From: Roridomyces roridus
Taxonomy: Eukaryota > Basidiomycota > Agaricomycetes > Agaricales > Mycenaceae
NCBI GenBank assembly: GCA_029378245.1
Contig: JARKIF010000002.1
Coordinates: 868,001 to 932,000 of the forward strand
Length of the DNA stretch: 64,000 nt
Reading direction: 5' to 3'
The position numbers and the translations under genes are program-made. Every line of letters begins with the position of its first letter. Positions within the stretch are counted from its first letter, which is position 1. Positions 33,116 through 43,137 of this stretch are shown here, piece by piece. The notes beneath the pieces were generated by a model. It made no database searches, was not told the DNA's origin, and saw only the letters and a list, made by a program, of their open reading frames with translations.

Positions 33116-35289
33116 ATGGGCAAGATCTACCGCCAACCCAGTGAATTGTCGAGCGACTACGACTTCATCGTCGTCGGAGGTGAGGCTTGGTTAGATCGTT
33201 CTTCAAGCCTCGAAGCTGACCCTATATCCAGCCGGAAATGTAGGCGTTGACTCTCCCTGGTGCGACTTGTCTTTGACTTGTTTAGGCCGGCGCGGTCGTC
33301 GCAGCAAGACTTGCCGAAAATCCGGCGTTTAAAGTGCTCGTCATCGAGGCTGGACTCTCGTATGTGTTAGTCCCCCGCTTTACCCACTTCTGAGCGTTGC
33401 CAGTGACAATGAAGAGGGTTCTGATGTGCTTCGAATGCCTTTCCTCGCTGGTCGGGCCTCCGGGACCAAATTTGACTGGAGTCCGTCCATTCCTTCTCGA
33501 CCGCGTCTCAAACTGAAGTTGCGTCTTAGACTATAAAACGACTGCTCAGGAAGGACTGGGCTCGCGTGTCGTTGATCTTCCGCGCGGTTTCGTCGTTGGC
33601 GGCTGCAGCAACACCAGTAGGCAGCTTCCTGGCTTTGGAACTCATTGCTGACGCGATTCTAGACAACCTCGTCTATATCCGTGGCCCAAAGAACGACTTT
33701 GACCGGCTTGCAGAAGTTTCGGGTGACCCGGGCTGGTCGTGGTCGGCACTGGACAAGTACGCAAAGATGGTCCGTCATGATCCTGTCTCTTAGCGCTTCG
33801 GTCTAATTCGGGTCCAGAACGAAAGCCATGTTCAGGCCTGGAACGGCAACGACGGTGAATACGACCCCACCGCTCACGGGCACGGGCCTCTCAAGACTAC
33901 ACTCGTTGCGGAGCCATCCGAGCTCGATCAGCGCGTTAGAGAGGCGTCCAACCAGCTCAAGAACGAGTTCACGTGGAAGCACGATCTGAACTCTGGAGAC
34001 TGCTTGGGTCTCGGTTGGATCCATACAACCGTGGGTGATGGCCAACGGAGTAGCTCGTCGACGGCGTTCTTGAACCCCGCGTTGGAGGCGCGCGACAACA
34101 TTGACTTGCTCTTGTCCACGCATGTTACACGTCTTGCTCCGACCCAGGTGGGGGGCGTTGATTTTCGGGTAGTGGAGACGGCGCAGACCGCTAATGGTAT
34201 ATCCGCAAAGATAACTGCCAAGAAGGAAGGTGAGCGTCGCGTCCTTGCGTTCTTCTTCCAATTCTAAAAATCCACCAAGTTATTATTTGCGCTGGCGCGA
34301 TCGGAACTCCGCAAATTCTCCAGCTCTCCGGAATCGGACCCAAAGCTGTCCTCGACCGCGCAGGTGTGGCCCAACTCGTCAACCTCCCCGACGTTGGGCA
34401 GCATCTCCAAGACCAGCCCATCCTTTTTTACCAATGGCGGGCCAACGTGCCGACACTCACGTCGTACCTCCGTGACCCAGCGAATGTCAGTTCTGCGATG
34501 GCAGAGTATGCCAAGAGCAAGACGGGGTTTGCCGCCGGTGCAGCGTTTGTCAATACGATCGCGTTCTTGCGGCTCGAAGAGGCGGAAATGACTAGACTAC
34601 TTGAAGGAGCCCGCGACCCTGCAGCTGGCCCAGACTCGGCGCACTTCTTGTGGGCGTTCGTGAACACTTTTCTGCCAAACCCGGGGCAGAGCCCGCCCAC
34701 CGAGGGTGACTGGATTACAGTCTCGGCCGTACTCCAATCTCCGACTTCCTGTTCGTGCTCTGTTTGGTGATCTTTTCGATTCGCTAATCTTGTTATCTAG
34801 CTGGCTCAGTCGACATCGTTAACGCCTCGGCATTCGACCACCCTGCGATCAACCCCGCCTTCCTCTCAACTGCGTTCGACATCGGCACCATGATCACCAC
34901 GTTCAAGACCCTCCACAAGTTCTTCTCCGCACCGGCCTGGGCGGGGTTTCTCGGCGAGCCGTCCGACGAAGTCGCAGCCCTCACGAGTGATGCCGCCATC
35001 GAGGCGTACATTCGCAAGTATATGAATACGATCAGACATCCTGTCTCGACCGCGCGTATCTCGCGAGCAGATGAGGACGCCGGTGTTGTCGGGCCGGATT
35101 TGAAGGTTAAGAAGGTGCAGGGTCTGCGTGTTGTGGACGGGTCTGTTTTGGTATGTCTTCAGTGTACATGTGCCCAGAGCTATTTCACTTACCCGCGGAC
35201 AGCCGTTTGCCTCTGCGGGCTTTCCGCAAGCTCAGATCTACATTTTGGCTGAGCGCGCAGCGGCGTTGATCAAGGAGACTTGGGCTTAG
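33116..35289 (+). CDS. GMC oxidoreductase GMC3 (AA3_2), inverted twin of GMC1
   Basis: Same exon plan as GMC1. Exon 1 is 33116-33179, intron 33180-33231, microexon 33232-33239, intron 33240-33285, then AGAVVAARLAENP. Motifs: [69 protein letters not shown] and PFASAGFPQAQIYILAERAA; stop at 35287-35289. Protein differences from GMC1 are few and conservative. Even introns match (for example GTGAGCGTCG..CACCAAG near 34229). Similarity drops sharply upstream of the ATG. No signal peptide is seen. Frames appear intact. The Phe-for-His change at the second catalytic position is shared by all three copies. Confidence 0.85.
33232..33239 (+). other. 8-nt microexon of GMC3
   Basis: CCGGAAAT, identical to the GMC1 microexon, completes the GAGNAG motif between two introns of 52 and 46 nt. 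Confidence 0.8.
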
Positions 35290-36753
35290 GAAGGAAGGAA
35301 TGTCAAGGGAGGTAAATAAAGGTGCCCAAGCTCGGGGCATGGCAAGGTTAGGAGGACTCGAGTCCGGGAAGGGATGATGCATCATGAAGTCGCCCAGATC
35401 AATTATGTATCCTTCCGCCCACACTGTTGCCAGCCTCCTCGCGCTTTCCGGTGTTTCTGTCTGGAACTCTTTCGTTGAGTCTGAAGCACCCTTTTGTGGA
35501 GTTTCAAGGTCCTGCTTCCGCAGAAATGGGCATCGGGTTCAAAGATGATTTTGGAGACATGAGGCTTGGAAGGAAGCGCTGGAGATCGAATATGTCGTTA
35601 CTTGCACTGCTGCAGAATCCCTCGACCGAAGGCCAAGGCCATACACCAGAACGACCATGTCCGTGGTCAGCGACCCGCGCAGTTATCATCTCGTTCTGGC
35701 AAGCACTGTGTATAGGGTGATTCGTCAAGGTGATTCGTCAAGCGCGTTTTTGTTTATTTGCCAAACACTGACCCATGTCTACCTCGACTCGATACTCCCG
35801 CAAGAGAAGAGTAATCAAGCACCAAAGCATCCAGGAAGATGAGGGACTAAATTTCTCAAAGTAGTCTACCCCTCATGGCTTCGGGCTGACTCTGTGGCAC
35901 TCAAGGCTTGAACAGACTGTCATTGAAAAGTGTGGCTCGTCAGTGCCGATCGTGAAAGAAGAGATCTTTTTCCACCCATTGGGATCTTGGGCTCGAAGCC
36001 TTGGATATGCTACCGATATCGATTCTATACACGAACTGGATAGGAAAGGCAATTTCGGGCCTGGGCTTCACATCGGATATCGGCACAACAAAACCCGGTC
36101 AGAATTATATTTTGTTATACACATCCGGTGAGTGCTTGGAATCTCTCAAGTGTTTGGGCCTAACCATCTTCACAGCGACGACGGGACGTCTACCACGTTC
36201 AACCCGGACGGGGTAGTAGTGTGCGTCGATTCGGGGAACTTAGCAATGCGCCCACAAGTCGCGACCTCAACGAGTGGAGATTGAGTAAGGCGCGAAGGAT
36301 TCCAGAATGCCAGATATGAATTTGGACGTAGGCATGTACAGAGACGGAAATAGAGATAAGAGACAAAATGGTCGGACAAAGAATCCACGAACTATAGCTT
36401 CGGTACCAAGGACTCCAGCCCTACATGTGGCCACTCAGAAACGTTGCAAAGAAGAACGAAACGAGAACACTCACGCAGCAAGAGACGGGCATTGCCAACA
36501 TCCGAGTGTCGAGTTTGTCGTAATCGTCGTCCGGTGGTGGTCCTTGATGGGCGTCCCCAGCACACACCGTCCTTCGCACGAAAAACTCTTCCATCGTCGT
36601 CGTCAGCTTCGCCACGCCGCCGCCACAGCCTTCATCCTTCTTCGGTCCCGTCGCGTCTTCGTGGGTCTTGCCCGATTCTCGAGGAGGGTGTTGGCGAGAA
36701 GAGGAGAAAAAAAGGAAAATGAGGCGGGGTATATGGGGAATTGACGAATGATT
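35290..36753. other. Long intergenic stretch, no gene seen
   Basis: About 1.46 kb between GMC3 and the membrane-anchored kinase, which converge on it. Short ORFs on both strands (for example 36307-36744 +) have no motif and no consistent splicing. I see no repeat shared with other parts of the window. Confidence 0.4.
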
Positions 36754-38962
36754 CTATACGTTGAGGTCGGGCGGAGGCAGGCGGCGCTCCATGTGGGCTT
36801 CCCAGTCACTGTAAGAAGAAATGAGAGAATGCCGCGAGTAGACAGACTAGACGTACGGTTGGGGCCCCCACATGGGATGCGCTTTCAGTTCTCCGTAATC
36901 CTCGAATCGTTCACGGTAATTGACGGAAAATATCTGTGAATACAAGTTGAAACTCGGTGAATGTCCAAGGAGCGCCGGGCATACCTTATTGAGAAACGAC
37001 AGCATGGCTGCGTTGTCGAGCACGGAGTGGGGAACCGGCCACCAATGGACTTGAACGTGATCTTCTTCAAAGTCGTCCAAGTGGAAGTGGGGCAACTAAG
37101 AGTAAAGTGTCAGGAAACGAAACTCGAAAAGCGCTAAACGAATTACCTCGCCGGCCGCCAACCACTCATAAAGGACGACGCCAAAAGACCAGAGGTCGGC
37201 GTTGAAAGAGTAGTCCGTCCCCAGCTGGATTTCTGCGCACATGTAGCCTTCTGTGCCACACCGCCCCCGCGTAGAATTAGGGTTGTCTCGATCGGCCCAT
37301 AACATCGGAAAAGCGTCGGTACGTCCCGCTCGAAGATCGTGCCAGGCGGGGAACGTCCCTGGCTGCGGGTCCCCAAAGGTGTGGGCGATTCCGAAGTCGA
37401 TGATCTTAAGGTGGCCGTCGGCGCCGAGAATAAGGTTACTGCTTTTCAAATCCCGGTGCAGGATGCCGCGTTGGTGGATTGCTTGCATACCTAGGACCTG
37501 CAGAAAGAGTTAGTCAGGGGACATCAACGAAGCCAAGTCACTCACCAACTGGGCAGCAAAGAACCGAGCAGACTCGACTGTCAGCGACGTAACAAGGCTC
37601 GAGAAACATCGCCGGCCACAGTCCTGGATGATATGAGGACAATGTCAACAAGGAGAGGCAAGGATGGCATACCATGATGACATAAAAGGAGTTCGTGTCC
37701 TCGAAGAACCCGCGCACGACCGGAACTACCGCATTGTCAGCCATGCGCAGGTGACATCCGACCTCTTGAGCTACGGATGACTCGGCATGAGAGTATTCGT
37801 GACGTTCGATACGTTTGACAGCGTATACCCCTCCAGTATTCTTGTTTTCGACCTTGATGACATCCCCGAAAGCGCCATTACCGAGGTAGTCTTTGGCGCG
37901 AAGTGAAGCAGGGTCCACGTGCGACAAGAGGCCCGGAAGGTTTCTTGCCTTCCATCCTTCACGGCCCCAGAACCCGCCCTCGTCGGGCTGGTTATCGGGA
38001 GGATCGCCTTCGGGTTCTGAATCGTTGTCTGCACCGGTAATGTCGAGTGAGGGACGTTCTGAGTTTATATCGAGTGCCGTGCCGTAAGAGGCAGTAGTCG
38101 AGGTTGGGGCGGCATCGACTTGCACACCAACGAGTCCTGGGCGATGGGGTGGGTAGTCCACATGGGGGTCGGGATCTGGCTCGGGTGGGATACCTTGAGT
38201 TGCTTCGATAGCAGCTTGAGGGACGCGTTCGGTATGCTGGTATTTCGTGAACACATCGTGAACATTGTTGACCAAATCGAGCCCGAGGGCGATGACGAAG
38301 ACCAGGGGGATGAAGCTAGATCTGCTGAAGGTGTTGAGGACGGTGGCGGCCTTGCATATCTCCAAGTGGAGGTGGACTTTGGCAATGTCGACGAGACCGA
38401 GCAGCGCGTATAGCGCGACCTTGACTTTGCTATGAATTTGACGGAAGCCGAGGGCAACCGTGATGGTGGAGAGATGGAGGAGGAGGCGGATGGAACGCAG
38501 CAAGTAGGCAACACCGCGTACGAGGAGCACGACGGGCGCCAATACGAAAATCGCAAACATGAGATAGAGACACTCCAACGTGCCGTCAACGGTCTTGACA
38601 AGTCGACGTCTCGCACCGAACCTGGCGAGGAGGGAGAGCACAACGACGAAAGTTGCGAGGGCCGTCAAGGACGAGATGACCCATAGCGCAAACGGGGCTT
38701 GATAATCGCCACTGGGAATCGTGGGGGTGCCTCGAACGTCCCATGGTATTGTACGAGTTGGAGGAGGTGGAGGAGGTGGGGTAGGCGGGATGTAGACAAG
38801 GGGGTAGCGAATGCCAGTGACTTGGGGACCAGTATGGCTCTTGACGAGTCCACGGCGTACGACGGCGAGGGCCCGGTCGATAACGATGCGGAGGGAGCGA
38901 CGCTGGTCGAACCAGCCATTGACGAGGGTGGTGACGGCGGTGTAAAGCGCGAACGAGGACAT
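36754..38962 (-). CDS. Membrane-anchored Ser/Thr protein kinase
   Basis: Begins MSSFALYTAVTTLVNGWFDQ. Hydrophobic segments follow at about residues 90-112 (FALWVISSLTALATFVVVLS), 130-155 (LMFAIFVLAPVVLLVRGVAY) and possibly 165-235, then a Pro/Asp-rich linker. The kinase domain is canonical: YLGNGAFGDVIKV (P-loop), VYAVKRIERHEY (VAIK), LHRDLKSSNLIL, IIDFGIAH (DFG), GRCGTEGYMCAEI (activation segment end) and DLWSFGVVLYE. Later exons give LPHFHLDDFEEDHV, a RERFEDYGELKAHPMW segment like an AGC-type C-lobe end, and a last exon ending RRLPPPDLNV at 36754 after a GTACGT..TTACAG intron. It differs completely from the four atypical kinase-like copies. The probable site is an internal membrane; substrate unknown. 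Confidence 0.75.
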
Positions 38963-39372
38963 GTTGGTGGGACGGATGCAAGCTGTAATGGAGGGTGGCT
39001 GACAGTGACCAAACTTTCATGAGACATCCCAAACAAACGATCGGAGAATGGAGACGCGTCTGACGTCCTTGGGCACGTGCAGGGACGCGCTGAGGAATGT
39101 TATGGCCATGGCGGTAGCAGCGAAGAAGGGCACCTCGATTTGGCCTCGATATTGCCGTTTTGGGAAGGAGGTCAGCATCGCGCTCGTGTGCGACGAGTAT
39201 GCGCTCCAATACTACGAATGTTACTCCGTGAGTATCCACTGTCTGCCATTGGCCTCAGTTGTGAACAAGGGAATATTGTCCGAATGAAGTAAGATTAGAT
39301 ACAAGGTACATGGAATACAGTGGCAAGACATATTGTTGAGGGTATAAGGGTATATGAGAAAGCCGCTTTTGT

Positions 39373-39973
39373 TTACGCGCCATGTCTGCCAAGTCCCGCA
39401 GCACTCTTGCTCACCAGGTTACTCATGGCCTGCTTCTGCTGGGCGCGTTTTGCCCTAAAGGAACGTCAGCGTATAAGCCTTGACTCAAGGAAACACGACG
39501 CACTCTGCAGCAGCCTCGCGTTCCAAAACAAGGACATGCTCCTTGGCCTCCTTCACCATCGCCCGCGCCTGCATGAGAGCACCTGAAATCGTTCGAGATT
39601 TTTTTCAAGTATTTGGAGGTGAAAAATACTAACGATCCGCCTCTGCCTCTGCCCTCTCTGCGATTCCCACCTTGTCGCGTGCAGCGAGGATGGTAGGGTC
39701 GTTGTGGACATCCATATTCCCGTTACGCCCGAAAAACCCGGGACCGCGACCGCCGCCACTGTTTCCACTGTTGCCGCTGCGTACACTGTCCGTCCCACTC
39801 ATGACGCTTCCGTTGCGGTTCAGACCGCCATCTTGGTCGGCACCATCGTCGAGCGAACGACGTCCAGAACGGCCGAAGAAGCCGCGACGGGTGCTGCCAG
39901 TATCATTGGTAGTCTCGACCGGGGGAGGGGCGGGCTCGTTTGTAGTTTGATGATGAGGCTTGAAGAGCGGCAT
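39373..39973 (-). CDS. Conserved small basidiomycete protein with C-terminal coiled coil
   Basis: Three exons: from 39973 (MPLFKPHHQTTNEPAP) to about 39632, an exon coding RALMQARAMVKEAKEHVLVL, and a last exon ending SKSAAGLGRHGA at 39373. The introns (GTTAGT..ATTTCAG and GTGCGT..CTTTAG with a CTGAC branch) join in frame. The N-terminal half is Gly/Asn/Ser/Arg-rich (SGNSGNSGGGRGPGFFGRNG) and contains two FFGR repeats. The C-terminal half is an Ala/Glu/Lys amphipathic helix. About 160 residues, no signal peptide or membrane helix. Function unknown. Confidence 0.6.
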
Positions 39974-40659
39974 AGTGTAGTATCGGTGCTGAAGATTATA
40001 GTTCCGTGGACATTCTTCAGCCGCCTTTAAGTACCAGGGCGCTCGAGGAGTGGGAATCAGACGTCATCCTCGGGTTTCTGTAGGCTATATCAGTTTTGTG
40101 GTCATTGTGGAGTGAGTCTCCACCAAATGCTCGAAAGATAATCTGGGATATTCTGGTGGCGCTGGTCGTGCCTGTGTGGAGCGCATGGCGGTCACAGGAA
40201 AAGTGGTGAGGAGATCACTACCGCGCTACTCCACCTTGCATGGAAATTCGCGCGTCTCGAGCCTGCAGCTGGCTTCCAAACGTCAAAGGCGCGAATCAGA
40301 CAAGACCGTGGTGGACAGGGCTAGAGCATATTCTCAACGAGCACAGGAGATGGAGGGCACCAAATAATCCTTTTCTCTTTGAGGAATCGGGTCGTACAAC
40401 AAGAACGCAGAACGTGGGCAGCGATGCTATCAATGTTTCTAGCCACCGTACGACGCCTAGTTCTTCTCCGACTCTCCTTTCTGAAGTGAGTCTCGCTGCA
40501 ACGAATATGAGTGGAAACTCGGATTTCGGGATGACACCAGCGCGTACCCAGATTGTGGTGAGCTGCGAGAAACGTCAGCGGGAAATTGAATACATAGAAG
40601 CAGCAAACGCACTCGTCTCCTCTGCAACGGCTCGCCTGCCAACTCGGCCTGGACGAGAG
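39974..40659. other. Intergenic or 3' untranslated, no firm gene
   Basis: A 145-codon plus-strand ORF (40240-40677) and a minus-strand ORF (40321-40779) overlap here. Neither has motifs over this stretch. The minus-strand ORF is meaningful only in its first part (see next feature). Confidence 0.35.
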
Positions 40660-40913
40660 AACAGAGTGAGATGGTAGAACGAAGCAGTTGCGCCGTATGC
40701 CGACCTCTCTATGGGCAACTGCTCGTATTATAGCAGCGCATGTAAAAGCGATACCACAGGACGCGATAAAGGTGTTCATCTTCCAGTTTGCGGGTTGGGA
40801 CCACCAGCCGCCAGCGGGTGACCAAACGAATTTCGGATACGGATATCTACCACCGCCTCCCTACACGAACGGTGCTCAGCAGGTATAGGAGAAGTGAGCC
40901 TGGCGCGTACCAT
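40660..40913 (-). CDS. Small single-pass membrane protein (3' end uncertain)
   Basis: The clear part reads GGGGRYPYPKFVWSPAGGWW, then QPANWKMNTFIASCGIAFTC with a hydrophobic helix (about FIASCGIAFTCAAIIRAVA). The RYPYPK, VWSP, GGWW and NWK pattern looks like a short conserved fungal protein, possibly mitochondrial; I cannot name it. The best start is an ATG at 40911-40913 followed immediately by a 50-nt intron (40861-40910, GTACGC..GTGTAG), so the coding exon begins with Gly. The frame stays open to 40321, but the family is probably shorter; the 3' end given is a guess. Upstream minus-strand sequence to 41040 is open and may be 5' UTR or an alternative first exon. Confidence 0.4.
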
Positions 40914-41143
40914 GATAAGATGTAGAAATGGGAAATGGGTGGTCGGCCGCAGATGAGGGTTGTTGTGTAACCGGAGAAGATGAGCGTGATACCTGCTCTC
41001 GTCTGCTCTTCCATGAACTTTCGGGCTTGAGGGCTCAATTCAGCTGGAAACTCATTGTCGGCTCGATTCTTTGCTCAATCCGACCATAAAAACTATCGGA
41101 AGCTCAGGCCACACGCTTTACGCCTTGCAATCGACCCGACACT

Positions 41144-43029
41144 ATGTTTGACTCTGTCCGTGCTCGCATAAATGTCCCGCGGACCATGGGCTTCGTTGGG
41201 GCGGCCTACATTGTCCGCAGGTATATCTTGGACCGTCTGGAGGACGTCAAAATACAAATGGAAGAAGACCGTGGGGCTAGAGACAAGTGCGTTTATTCCT
41301 TCCCTCCTGCACGCGCTATATAATCCAACGCGTCCCTGTAGTCTCAAGCGCCGCTTCACCCAAACACAATCCGACACTTCGTATACCATCCTGATGCTCA
41401 TACCCGAACTTTCCGACCAGATTCTTCGAGAAATGGACCTTGACTCGATTACGCACGAGCTACAAGCCCACTCGCGTGCCCGACAAGCCATGTCCTCCCT
41501 CTCCAACTCGGTGGCGAGTAGTGTGGAGCTCGTGAACGCTGGGGAGCCGAGTACTCGGCCAGAGTCCCGGTCGGAGTCCGAAGCATCCTATGCTGGATCG
41601 ACCTCCACGCAGAGTTGGGTTGAAACTAGCCCGGTGAGGGAGGGCAGGGAGATGATACTGGGCGAGTCAGTCGCGCCAGTTCACCTCAGTGACTCTCTCA
41701 TGACAACAACCTCCACGGATACGGATTCAAGCTCGAATATGAGCAGCATTCAAGGGGTTCGTGAACACGCAGATGCTAATTCTCCGTTATTGACACTTTA
41801 TTTTCAGTCTGTGGTAGACAGCACGAGTGGTTCCGAATCTTCTCGGCCCACAAAGGCTGAGTTGTGGAATGAATTGAAGATGCTGAGTGCGTTATATTTC
41901 CAAATTCTGTTCTTCTAATACTGACGACTTTCTTGTAGCGTTTACACGAACGCTAACGACAGTGTATACCACGACACTGCTATCCCTGCTCACCACCGTG
42001 CAGCTCACATTGCTTGCACGAGGACGGTATATTCGGTCTGTCACGCAGCTTGAGAAGCAGCGCCGTCATCAGCCGCTAGTCCCGGACTTGACCATGCTGT
42101 TGGGGCTTGGTCTGGGTTTCGGCGGAGGGTTAGATTCCCTGCTGAATGAGGATGCGGAGCAGGAGGGTGACTATGCTGCGGGCTTTGGATGGGAGGAGAA
42201 CGACCAAGGCCTGGAAGAGGAGGAGGAGATGGCGGCCGCCAAATACCTCACGATGACGTGGTGGATTCTACATGTCGGGTGGAAGGACGTGGGAGAGCGG
42301 GTGCGGCGGGGGGTCGAGGAGGTCTTTAACGGGTACAAGTCATTCCCTATCGCTAAGCGTTATCTTATTCCTTATCTGCAGAGTATCCCTGAAGACAAAA
42401 CTGGGGCCGTCAGATCTGCACAGACTGATACACGACGTGCGGAGGCGTGTCGAGCATGAAGTGACCTTTGAAGGGATGGAGCGGAAAGTCGAGTGCGTTG
42501 GTCTCAAATCTGTTTCGGCTGGGGCTTATATTTCTCCATAGCTTTCACACAACCCTACTGCCGCAGACGCCGGAAACGACCCAGCACGTCCTTGCCCATG
42601 GCGGCTACGCCTCAACACCAGCTCTCACATCGCGCTCTTCTCACAAAGATCCTTTCACGCTGCTCCTCGACGAGACGCGGGAGATCATATCGTCGCCAGA
42701 CTTTGCATACGTCTTCGAGGCGTGTCTCGATCGTGCGACAGAGGTGCTTCTCTCCTCAGTGGAGAACGCCGTGTTTGCTTCTTCCACGGAACCTGTGGCA
42801 CCGGGCGAGGAGGTTAGGATACGACTGGCTGGTCTGTTGCCCGGCCTTGCGCGGTGGAGCCACCTCGCCCTGAATGGGCTACCGAACGAACTCGTTGATG
42901 TATGTGTCTGTCCTTGTTGAGTGCCTTCACGATGCTCATGCTTCTCTTTTGCAGAATATCTTGGATGTGAGGCAAGTATCGGCTTTGAGCGCAATCATAT
43001 TTGGGCGGTTTGAAGAGCGATTCAAGTGA
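41144..43029 (+). CDS. PEX3: Peroxin PEX3 (peroxisome biogenesis)
   Basis: Starts MFDSVRARINVPRTMGFVGA, with the N-terminal membrane segment GFVGAAYIVRRYIL and the adjoining DRLEDVKIQMEEDR helix. The next exon, RRFTQTQSDTSYTILMLIPEL, is the most typical PEX3 stretch. Later exons give KAELWNELKML, AFTRTLTTVYTTTLLSLLTTVQL, LTMTWWILHVGWKDVGERVR, the C-terminal FTLLLDETREIISSPDFAYV helix, and NILDVRQVSALSAIIFGRFE ending at 43029. A Ser/Thr-rich insertion and an acidic loop (EDAEQEGDY..) lie between conserved parts. PEX3 is the peroxisomal membrane anchor for PEX19 and nucleates peroxisome formation. Introns are short; the exact joins around 42350-42540 are uncertain. Confidence 0.85.
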
Positions 43030-43137
43030 AGGTGGTAGTATATTCGTAGGTCGTGACATAAAAACATATTGCTGCTCATACCCGGTCGTACCCCCACTCC
43101 CGAAGCCCATTCCCAGACTCTTCCATGTGCAATGCGA

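Noticed and set aside
34428..34700. Antisense ORFs inside the GMC genes
   Set aside because: They are shadows of the sense exons, as shown by the identical pattern on the opposite strand of the twin copy.
40240..40677. 145-codon plus-strand ORF
   Set aside because: No motif, no splice partners, and opposite to a more protein-like minus-strand segment.
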